A DNA stretch of 64,000 nucleotides, taken from positions 10,431,566 to 10,495,565 of the forward strand of contig OX336340.1 of NCBI GenBank assembly GCA_946902875.1, written 5' to 3'. The first letter of the stretch is position 1. Each line of letters starts with the position of its first letter. Made by a program: the position numbers and the translations under genes. The stretch comes from Nematopogon swammerdamellus (lineage: Eukaryota > Arthropoda > Insecta > Lepidoptera > Adelidae). The notes beneath the pieces were generated by a model, which saw only the letters and a program-made list of their open reading frames with translations, searched no databases and had not been told where the DNA came from. Shown here piece by piece: positions 34,401 to 41,820 of the stretch.

Positions 34401-35144
34401 AAAAAATACTTACACCTTCTGGTAGATCACTTTACACGATATGCTTATATTGTTACATCAAAAACACAAAGTGCTAATGATTTTGTAAAATTAATCAACA
34501 GCGTAACAGATTCTGATACAATTGGAATGCTTCTCACCGATCAATACCCGGGAATCAACTCGAAAGAATTCAAAACATTTTTAAATGAAAAATCTATACC
34601 AATGGTCTTCACGGCAGTGAATGCGCCGTTTTCTAATGGCTTAAATGAAAGACTTAATCAAACGCTTGTAAACAAAATGAGATGTAAAATAAACGAAAAA
34701 AGTGATAAAATAGCATGGACAACCATTGCTCATAATTGTGTAGATAAATATAATAATACAGAACATACAGTTACTGGCTTTGCACCAAAATACCTATTGG
34801 ATGGTACAGATGTTTGTTTGTTGCCAAATGAACTAAAAAGAGATAAAACAGAAGTTGAGTGGATTAGAGATAGGAAAATAGCATTTGAAAATTCAATTAA
34901 ATCACATAATTACAATAAACAAATATTTGATAAGAATAGAACTATATTTAATTTCAATACAGGGGATATAGTATATGTAGAGAATGGTAACAAACTAAAT
35001 AGACATAAATTAGATGAGTTGAAGATAGGTCCATTTAAAATTATTGAAAAGATATCAAATTCAATATATAGAATTAATACAGGTCACAAAAAGTCTGAAT
35101 CAAATCTCTTTCATATAACAAAACTTATACCAATACCTACATAA
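31458..35144 (+). CDS. Gag-Pol polyprotein of Ty3/gypsy-type retrotransposon
   Basis: Open for 1,228 codons without a break. Order: a short Gag-like part (1-130), a knuckle-like C-x2-C-x9-H-x4-C (about 147-165), aspartic protease with D-S-G-S at 223-226, reverse transcriptase with Y-I-D-D at 565-568, and RNase H with H-T-D-A at 712-715. Then follow an integrase H2C2 zinc finger (about 902-940), the catalytic core beginning with D970 and ending with N-E-R-L-N-Q-T, and a G-P-F module near the C-terminus. The start is uncertain. The frame opens at 31458 on a TTG codon, the first in-frame ATG is codon 19 (31512), and a separate ATG at 31436 is in another frame. A small 5' deletion or frameshift in Gag is therefore likely. 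All Pol motifs look intact. Confidence 0.93.
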   Translation: MYYWGQQTEKQCLDWYSSMLIKLTVNSEWAVWKNNFCETYGNKGWSQVKYAFTFKFQAGSLLEYATKKEKLLLEINKHIDTQTLINLIVVGLPGNVMHKIDKETVKSTASLYNEIGKHEYLANKNNFNKNKTNAYDYKSQSDKKKPCKNCENLKKGIRFHPEERCWFKQTEEYNHKEKYTKNVNNSVIDVELNNNDKKKRIITPLIKVKLLLNEELETYGIYDSGSNVSIINSKLIKLKGQKEDDSKSDNLITINGVKKTIGLTTIKIKIFDIEEKADVYIIDGETFQYDFIIGLDIIKQYKLVQDENLKITQKREEIKNEKEKDDMNEDNDKNNTSKEVKNETNKCSINFNEHIKEENFKISMGNLNTEQKEEIHKLIDTYKSIFARDKYDIGTVREYEARVDLLMDKYCSKRPYRCSVEDKKEIEEQIAKLLDKNLIEESYSPFAAPVTLAFKKEDNRKSRLCIDFRDLNKMVVPQAQPFPLIDDLVIKTRNSTYFTTLDINSAFWSIPLRIEDRKKTAFVTQEGHYQWTCMPFGLKTSPAIFQRILSNILRKYKLNDFAVNYIDDILIFSKTFSEHINYLTQLLEAIKKEGFRLKFTKCTFASDSVKYLGHIIQNNTVRPVRDNLVSIKDFPIPKSQRNIRQFLGKINFYHEYIPKTAVILEPLHNLLRKNQKFIWSADCQTSFEDIKQLLCSQPILEIFDKDLPINIHTDASLEGIGAVLKQTQPNGKDKPVAYFSKKLNQVQKKKKAIYLECLAIKEAIRYWQYWLIGKSFTVYSDHKPLENLNIKSRTDDELGDLTYYLSQYDFKIKYTPGKENVEADCLSRNPVLDASEDTDEQLKIVNVIRLDEIVTDQNNNEDVQNNKTKLISRHNVYYKKVKKREKIILSEDFSKKLIKDIHENMCHIGVKQMQNKISSLYTAKNMTINIKRHCKSCEICIKNKTRGQDKYGLMSHLGPATKPLEIVSIDTIGGFGGSRSTKKYLHLLVDHFTRYAYIVTSKTQSANDFVKLINSVTDSDTIGMLLTDQYPGINSKEFKTFLNEKSIPMVFTAVNAPFSNGLNERLNQTLVNKMRCKINEKSDKIAWTTIAHNCVDKYNNTEHTVTGFAPKYLLDGTDVCLLPNELKRDKTEVEWIRDRKIAFENSIKSHNYNKQIFDKNRTIFNFNTGDIVYVENGNKLNRHKLDELKIGPFKIIEKISNSIYRINTGHKKSESNLFHITKLIPIPT

Positions 35145-35250
35145 AAACAGAAATAAGACAGATAGGAGTTTATTAAAATTAATATAATATTGAAAAACTT
35201 GTGTTATTATTACAGATAAGTGAAAATTTTGGAGGAAAATTTTCATCTTT

Positions 35251-35261
35251 GAGGAGGGAGA
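35251..35261 (+). other. Polypurine tract
   Basis: GAGGAGGGAGA immediately before the 3' LTR, the expected primer for plus-strand DNA synthesis. Confidence 0.8.
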
Positions 35262-35547
35262 TGTAAGGAAACTATATTTCCTTAATTTGTACAGCGCTCT
35301 AGTGTCGGTAAAACAGTGATCATGTACTCATGTACTTTATAGATGGCGCTAGGAGTAATGACGGCCAACTCGGTCGAGAAAGCAGGTTTATGTTTGAAAG
35401 TGACAGAACTCACCATGATGGAAAATATTTGATTAATAGAAATTTTTACAAAAAGGAATTGACAATAATTTCAAATACTATACTTTAATTGTCGTTTCTT
35501 TGATTTCAGAGCAACACAATTTATTTATTTGAAACTTTTGTCTTATA
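35262..35547 (+). repeat. 3' LTR
   Basis: Same length as the 5' LTR; base-by-base reading shows no difference. Confidence 0.93.
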
Positions 35548-35551
35548 TATT

Positions 35552-35871
35552 TATATTTCTTATTGTATATATGTAATCATGTATATGTAAGGATTTATAT
35601 TGATTGTATGTATCTTTGTACAATTTGTATATGTGTGTATTTATATTTCATACAACTGTTTCCTGTTAAGTACTGCATTGTCCGCCACTACGTGTTTTCC
35701 ACATCCCAAAGGTTAGTTCGTAAAGAATGCCGCAAGGCATTAAACTCGCCTTTTGTAACCTTTTTATACAATGGTGTACAATAAAGTATATTTTCATTTT
35801 CATTTCATTTCATTTCATTTCAGTTCATTTCATTTCATTTCATTTCATTTCATTTCATTTCATTTCATTTC
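35552..35871 (+). repeat. LINE 3' end with (CATTT)n tail
   Basis: GAATGCCGCAAGGCATTAAA, CTCGCCTTTTGTAACC and ACAATGGTGTACAATAAAG at 35727-35790 resemble the 3' UTR of lepidopteran CR1/jockey-like LINEs. A CATTT microsatellite follows (35795-35871). Confidence 0.6.
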
Positions 35872-36075
35872 ACTTAGTCTGCGGAAATCAAAACTGGGGC
35901 CAAAAATAAAAAAATAAAACTTCACGAAAATAATTTATTTTCAATAGCGACTTAGATTGCCTCTTCTCCGGCATATAAAAACACGAGTGTCTCTTTGTAG
36001 TAACAATTAACTTTTTTTTTTACACAGATTATTAATTAGTTTGAGCAAACCTGACAGCTCGTATTATATTCTTTG

Positions 36076-36547
36076 ATGAGTGTCTCGGGGCCAATTCTCC
36101 GTCTCTCAGTGACAGTTGTCCTCCTAAGAAAGCCGAAAGCGAACCAAGGGAATCCGATATTCGTTTGGTCGTTTATGTGATTTCGTGGCTCAGTGCTAAG
36201 GGTGTAGGATTTGTAATTTTTTACCATGGGTTCGAATCCCTCAAATTTTTTTTGTTTTTTTGTTGTTTTATAAGCAGTTTTACGGTGTTTAAATTTTTTA
36301 GGGTGTTTAGTTTTTTTTATAACCACCTAAGAATTATTTTCGGACATACAAACGTAAAAAAACGACATGCGCCGCCTCAACATTAGGTTAGGGTTAATAT
36401 AAAGAAGTTCTTCTTTAAATTAACCCTGGTTATTTTTTTTAAACCACCAAAACATCACTCATACGAAATCAAAGTTTCCGAAAATAAAGCTTTCTTAGGA
36501 TTACCAACTGTCAGTGAGAGACGGAGAATTGGCCCCGAGCCATTCGT
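36076..36547. mobile_element. Nested 472-bp MITE with 8-bp target duplication
   Basis: The inverted ends contain CTCGGGGCCAATTCTCCGTC and continue for about 45 bp. The 8-bp duplication ATTCTTTG lies at 36068-36075 and 36548-36555. The empty site is visible in the paralogous block near 36820-36840, which confirms the boundaries. The 8-bp duplication suggests hAT mobilisation. It contains a tRNA-like promoter. Confidence 0.88.
36186..36239 (+). promoter_or_regulatory. tRNA-like Pol III promoter inside the MITE
   Basis: A box TGGCTCAGTGC at 36186-36196 and B box GGTTCGAATCC at 36229-36239 have tRNA-like spacing. A T-run follows at 36246, which would stop Pol III. The sequence does not fold as a functional tRNA. 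Confidence 0.55.
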
Positions 36548-37330
36548 ATTCTTTGGCTGACGCTGCTGGAACCACGCTTATAACGAAGTCGAGAAGCGAA
36601 GCAAGTTCGTCGTTCATCGTAAAGAATGGTGTATAGATATGGTGTGTGTTGACAACATTTGAAAGGACAATGGAGGTAAACTAAATCCACCGCCCCGACA
36701 TAACCTGTTATTGTGGCTATTCCCTAGAGTGTTTTTATACGAGTGTCTCTTTGTAGTAACAGTTAACTTTTTTTACACAGATTAGTAATTTGTTTGAGCA
36801 AACCTGACAGCTAGTATTATATTCTTTGGCTGACCTTGCTGGAACAAAATTTAACATACTACGCACGCTCTTGCCTTGCCACGCACAACGCTTATAACGA
36901 AGTCGAGAAGCGAAGCAAGTTCGTCGTTCATCGTACAGAATGGTGTATAGATAAGGTGTGTGTTGACAACATTTGAAAGGACAATGGAGGAAAACTAAAT
37001 CCACCGCCCCGACATAACTGTTAGTGTGGCTATTCCCTAGAGTGTTTATAAAAGCCGGAGGCGCGGAGGGAGTGCAGCCCCCGTCCGCCGTAACACAGCG
37101 CAGGCACCCGTGTGAGCCGGAGCGGCTGAGGCTGGTCGCCGCAGGCGACCAAAAAGCCGAAGCTACGGAGGCGAGTATGGGTGCCTGCGCGGTGTTACGC
37201 AAGGACGACGGGGCTGCACTTCCCGCAGCGCCGGAGAAGAGGCAATCATAAATCGCTATTGAAAATAAATTCTTTTCGAGAAGTTTTATTTTTTTATTTT
37301 CGGCCCCAGTTTTGATTTCCGCAGGCTAAG

Positions 37331-37402
37331 TCATTTCTAATAGCAGTGTTTTGTGGTTGTTGTGGCTATACGGTCACACTATCTTTGCCTTTCCGTAGAA
37401 AA
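37331..37402 (-). repeat. Inverted partner of 30984-31049
   Basis: CATTTCTAATAGCAGTGTTT through CTTTGCCTTTCCGTAGAAA, reverse complement of the left copy with 5 extra bases. Confidence 0.8.
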
Positions 37403-37488
37403 AGAAAAAAAAGCCACAGTTGCACTCCGGGAGTGCCGGCAGAAGTGAAAACAACACCGCAACATTGCTTAAAAAAAATTAATGTTAA

Positions 37489-37805
37489 ATTTAGTAGAAC
37501 GGACAGACATGCATTTGTTACGGAACCCTACATTCATTTTGCAGAACTTAGTAGAATGGACAGACATAAACGTGTTACGGAACCCTACTTTTATTATAAA
37601 ATAACCGTCGGAGGACCTTGGTTGAAAATTGTAAAATTTAGTAGAACGGACAGACATGCATTTGTTACGGAACCCTACATTCATTTTGAAATAAATGTTA
37701 AATTTAGTAGAACGGACAGACATGCATTTGTTACGGAATCCTACATTCATTTTGCAGAACTTAGTAGAATGGACAGACATAAACGTGTTACCGAACCCTA
37801 CTTAA
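37489..37805 (+). repeat. Higher-order tandem repeat (AGTAGAACGGACAGACATGC)
   Basis: Five related units start at about 37489, 37547, 37636, 37691 and 37758, in an A-B-A-A-B order. Each has a GGACAGACAT word followed by GTTACGGAA.CCTAC. The block is flanked by direct copies of CAGTTGCACTCCGGGAGTGC (37417 and 37805). It reads open on both strands, but this looks like repeat composition, not coding. Confidence 0.75.
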
Positions 37806-38030
37806 CAGTTGCACTCCGGGAGTGCCGACAGATCCCGTGCCACTCTAACTTAACCCTTAATGCAATGTCTTAAGGTTTCATTTTAAAAATGACGCTGACG
37901 CGATGTCGCGATGTCGCGATGTAGCGAGTTATACATTTTTTACCCACCTAAAAAAGTGCCAAGCACCGCTAAAGAAGTTTTCACTTCAAAAAAGTTAACG
38001 TTACTACAAAGAGACACTCGTTTTTTAGGA

Positions 38031-38289
38031 CCGTAGTCTAGTGACACCAAAAGCTTGATCGCCAAAAAAAAAAAAAAAAAGTTGTGCCAACCTAGCGGAA
38101 GATATAATGACATGTGTCAGAGGTAAAATAACTCATATTTTGTGAACAGACCCTGTACGTGAAAACCGTGAAAATTTACTTGATAAAATTTCTTCGTTGT
38201 ATTGTAAACAACAATTAGGTGTATAGTGCAACTGACCTAAAATATCACATCACATTTGTTTTAGGCTAAGTCAGTGACCAGGAATCAAT
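38031..38289 (+). promoter_or_regulatory. Probable FAM32A promoter and 5' UTR region
   Basis: Single-copy-looking sequence between the repeat mosaic and the ATG. GTTTTAG just before GCTAAGTCAGTG at 38262-38275 could be a 3' splice site of a 5' UTR intron. Confidence 0.35.
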
Positions 38290-39277
38290 ATGGGCGAAGA
38301 CGATGAATATGCAGCAGTAACGCGATCTAAGCTGAAGCTACGGGACGATGGCGGAGTGAAGAAACGAAAGAAAAAGGACAAGAAAAGGTCCGAGGAGAAG
38401 TTAGCGCGTGCTGCCGCAGCTGAGAGCGACCGTCCGAAGACGGCCGAGCCAGTGGATAAACGTACAGCGGCGGAGCGTGCATTCCAGCGGATGCAGGAAA
38501 AAATGGTGCGTAATTTTACTTACTACACATTCTCCACCGAATATTCAATCTTACCGTGATTTTACCTGTACTCTGAACTCGTGCATTATGATTACCTACA
38601 TATTGTCGTAATCAAGACCCTGCCTACCTAGTTTAACCGGACGAGTGGATGGAATGTCCATTACCAGCATTACTGCTAGTAACTGAGAGATCGGTCACAG
38701 TTGGTGTACTGGCAAAAAAATGTAATCTATGGGACCTCATCATCATCTCTCAGGCGTCAGGTTTTAGGTAAGGGTAAGGCTCTTGGCCTTCCACACGAAG
38801 CACGCGAGTGCTTTTTGTATCAGAGAGTAAACTAGCTGTGCAGAATAGAACACGCTCAATTATACTTGCTTCATGGCGAAAGTGCTCATACAGAATTATC
38901 ATGGTAATGGCGAGTTTGTAATCCACAGTTAAAATGAAAAAGTGAGCGACCGATTCCATCTAAAGTTATGCGTACGGTATTGAGTGTATATAAACAGAGC
39001 AGGGGCTAGCAGGTCACAGGCGACGTCACTTGCTAGAATCCCAGGACAGGTTGGGGTTCCCACTCCCTTTCCTCTCCCACACTTCCGGTAGACAGACACC
39101 ACCTCGTTGGGTTTCAGCAATCTGTATTGTAAAGATATCCATTATATTTTTCAGCAAAAAGAGAGAATTCTACAAAAAGCAGAAATGACACACAAGCAGC
39201 GTGTGGAGAAATTCAACCAACACTTGGACAGCCTAACAGAGCACTTTGATATACCTAAAGTCTCGTGGACAAAATGA
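38290..39277 (+). CDS. FAM32A: FAM32A-like protein (2 exons)
   Basis: Small basic nuclear protein; in animals FAM32A is associated with the active spliceosome. Exon 1 is 38290-38505 and exon 2 is 39155-39277, phase 0, with donor GTGCGT and acceptor TTTTTCAG. The product is 112 aa, the same length I recall for mammalian FAM32A. The N-terminal half is low-complexity and basic (K-K-R-K-K-K-D-K-K-R). The C-terminus carries the family hallmark T-H-K-Q-R-V-E-K-F-N and then H-F-D-I-P-K-V-S-W-T-K before the stop. The ATG at 38290 begins M-G-E-D-D-E-Y. The single intron is 649 bp. Confidence 0.93.
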
Positions 39278-39342
39278 TCTGTCCTTAATTTTAAGACTAG
39301 CATTAAGACATCTTTGTATAATTATGTAAATTTAGTAATATT

Positions 39343-39348
39343 AATAAA
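39343..39348 (+). terminator. Polyadenylation signal of the FAM32A-like gene
   Basis: AATAAA, 66 bp after the stop codon. Confidence 0.75.
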
Positions 39349-39676
39349 AACCTGTAAAATTTTAAACAGTTTTTCAAATTGTTTCAATATTTAGGTACGT
39401 AAGCATAGAAACACCGTGGTTGTGCTGTCGCTACGGTGCAATCAGCAATCGTCCACTTCACAATCACAACGTCATCCATGACGATACCTACCACAATGAA
39501 TTAAGCTTTTGCAGTTCCGTCGCTGCGCGCTGAAGTCGCTGGCTTGTAGTCAGCCTGTCTTCAGCATGCTGCGTGTTGAAGGATTGTCGCATGCTGCGTG
39601 CTAACTCACGTTTCTTTACTAATTTACCACTTTCCAAAGACAATTTGAATGACTGAAGTGGTTTCGGAATGGTTTT

Positions 39677-40066
39677 GTCAACCTCGGTAGCTCAGTGGTG
39701 CGATCGGTCGGATGTTGGTCGTAATCTTAAGCACACCTGGGTGCAGTTAGTCTTGGATGGGTGACCGCTCAACCGTCGGAGGCTGACCGTGATTCGGATT
39801 CCACATAAAATATTTAGGTCCCTTCCCTTCTTACCTTACTAGGTGGTAGGGCTTAACCCGCCCGGGTTGATACCACCACACCGAATTAAGGTCGGTTAAA
39901 ACGACCATGTAAATAGTTCGTGTTTTCCGTCCAGTTCAGTGTAGACGACACACCCGACGGGAAGCACTGACATGGCACCTAGTTCAACAAGGTGCTGGGG
40001 TTATGGGCTGCCGTCATGGATGTAGTAGGTTATATATATAGAAAATCGTGTCGGATTCCATAAAAA
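39677..40066 (+). repeat. SINE family A, full-length copy
   Basis: Head GTCAACCTCGGTAGCTCAGT, 5S-like AATCTTAAGCACACCTGGG and CTTGGATGGGTGACCGCTC. The tail ends GTCGGATTCCATAAAAAA. Confidence 0.85.
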
Positions 40067-40227
40067 AATATTTTGACTTGTATAACTTACTGTCGGGTCT
40101 CCGCGCATGTTTTTTCGAAACATTACACAAAAACATTTGTTTTCATACAAATGTGTATGGCCACGCCCCAATGTTTCGAAAAAAACATTCGCAGGAGACG
40201 TGGCTTTACGCTAACAACTCTGTGGTC

Positions 40228-40632
40228 ATTTTTAGGGTACCGTTTCCGGTACGGGATCCTATTACTAAGCCTACGCCGTCTGTCTGTCTCTCTGTCCGAG
40301 GGCTGTATCTCTTGAACCGTAATAGGTAGCCCGTTGAAATTTTCACAGAATATGGGTTATTATGGCCGATATAACAACAAATAATAAAAATAACAAAAAG
40401 TAAAACATTTACGCGGGTTCCCATAGAAGAAACCAAAAAATGTATTTGGTAGATGGCGCGCGCGCCATCTACCAAATAGAGTGTGAAGCATTTTAACTAA
40501 TCATGACATTTAACTAATATGAAGCATTTCATAACACGCCAAAGATGGCATGAGTGGTGCTAACCATGAAAAGGCGATAAGGAACCCTCGGTGCGCGAGT
40601 TCGACTCGCACTTGGCCGTTTTTTTTTTTGTG
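40228..40632 (+). repeat. Lepidopteran dispersed repeat with an internal insertion
   Basis: Same family as 966-1203 (start TTTTAGGGTACCGTTTCCGG, end CGAGTTCGACTCGCACTTGG). The extra internal part (about 40440-40580) holds a perfect 36-bp palindrome. Confidence 0.8.
40443..40478. repeat. Perfect 36-bp palindrome
   Basis: TATTTGGTAGATGGCGCG followed directly by its exact reverse complement, with no loop. The GC-rich centre (GCGCGCGC) may form Z-DNA or a cruciform. Confidence 0.95.
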
Positions 40633-40814
40633 TGTGTGAAAGAGACAAGTTAGCTAGAATTAGTCTAGCTTAGAGTATATTTTTCATAAAAATGTAATTC
40701 ATTTGTGTTAGAATGTAACAAGACTAGACTAAACTTTTGTCATTGGATTAGTGACATTTCGTTCATGGACACAAATTTCTCGCTGCACATCGCATCGGTA
40801 AGTTTTTTTTTTAT

Positions 40815-41180
40815 TATGGAAGCTGACACAGTTGGCTACATCACCTACTTTATCTGTGATGTCAGCCCATAACACCTTGGTGAACTAGGTGCCATGTCAG
40901 TGCTTCCTTTCATTTCATGACGGCTACACTAAACTGGACAGAAAACACGAACTATTTACATACCTAGCCGTTTCGCTCAGTGCGGTGGTATCAACCCAGG
41001 CGGGATAAACCCTACCTACCACCTAGTAAGGTAAGAAGGGAAGAGACCTACAGTTTAACGTGGAATCCGAACCACGGTCAGCCTCCAACGGTCGAGCGGT
41101 CACCCATCCAAGAACTGACCGCGCTCAGCGTTGCTTAACAACAGTCTACCGACCGCACAACTGAGCTACCGTGGCTGACA
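40815..41180 (-). repeat. SINE family A, full-length copy
   Basis: Tail words at 40828 (GACACAGTTGGCTACATCAC), 5S-like complement at 41098-41145, A-box complement near 41160-41175. Opposite orientation to the copy at 39677-40066. Confidence 0.85.
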
Positions 41181-41234
41181 AAAGTTGCGTTTCTCGCGCG
41201 CGACTATGAGATTTTTTTTATTTTATGTACACCC

Positions 41235-41370
41235 CTATTGGTAGCTGACTCGGAGGGGCCAAAGCACATACATGCTTCGACCAGCCAATATCACCTCCGA
41301 GAAGTTAGGTGCCGTACCGGAGACTTCCCTGGATTGCTGGCTATACTGGCTGGACTAGAGGAGAGAGAAC
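41235..41370 (-). repeat. SINE family B fragment
   Basis: Shares ordered words with the plus-strand copy at 46130-46372, in opposite orientation (GGAGACTTCCCTGGATTGCT; CCGAGAAGTTAGGTGCCGTA). Confidence 0.7.
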
Positions 41371-41820
41371 ACAAATTAATTACAATGGACGAGGCTGTAT
41401 GGTTGATAAGTCATCTTTGCCTATCCCAAAAAGGGACAAATCTTACGAAAAGTTAACAAGAACTTTACAAATTTCAATTTGGCTGTATGGTCAAATGATC
41501 TTTGCCTGCCTATTTATGGCGAAAACAACAACTACATCTCGTCACGTGACAGTGACAGGAGCAGACAGACGGACTGGCCGACCGGCGACATAGTTTGTTG
41601 GTTTTCTTTTATCCTCTTTGTTTGCCGGCCGCGGCCGGATAATATTTGTTGTGCTACGTTTTCAAACACGGCCCAATATTTATGTACCATCTGGATAACA
41701 TAACCATCGATAAATTCATTGTCTTATACATTTACATCGGGGCATCTCTCGTTCCGATTCAGACGTATTATTTTTGAAATATAAAACAAGGCACCTCGAA
41801 ACAAATCCAACAGCAAAGCC

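Larger units (their letters stand above)
31120..35547 (+). mobile_element. Ty3/gypsy-type LTR retrotransposon, 4,428 bp
   Basis: It has two 286-bp LTRs (31120-31405 and 35262-35547) that appear identical throughout. The insertion is flanked by TATT on both sides (31116-31119 and 35548-35551), a 4-bp duplication usual for Ty3-type integration. A purine-rich tract (GAGGAGGGAGA, 35251-35261) abuts the 3' LTR. One long Gag-Pol frame fills the interior. LTR identity argues for a very recent insertion. The primer binding site after 31405 is not obvious. At 4.4 kb it is short for the group, because Gag is reduced and there is no envelope frame. Confidence 0.95.
35872..37331. mobile_element. Inverted-repeat element, ~1.46 kb, with internal duplication
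   Basis: About 105 bp at each end are inverted copies: ACTTAGTCTGCGGAAATCAA through GATTGCCTCTTCTCCGGC (35872-35977) and their complement (about 37223-37331). CATTTC flanks both sides, but the left flank is a CATTT microsatellite, so the duplication is tentative. Inside are two direct copies of a ~200-bp block (about 36560-36735 and 36890-37055) containing CGAAGTCGAGAAGCGAAGCA, and a nested MITE. No transposase. Confidence 0.7.

Noticed and set aside
36160..36260. Functional tRNA gene
   Set aside because: A and B boxes are present but no acceptor stem or anticodon arm closes; it lies inside a MITE.
37346..37873. 175-codon plus-strand protein with D-R-H repeats
   Set aside because: Follows tandem repeat units, is open on both strands, and has no promoter, splice or domain evidence.
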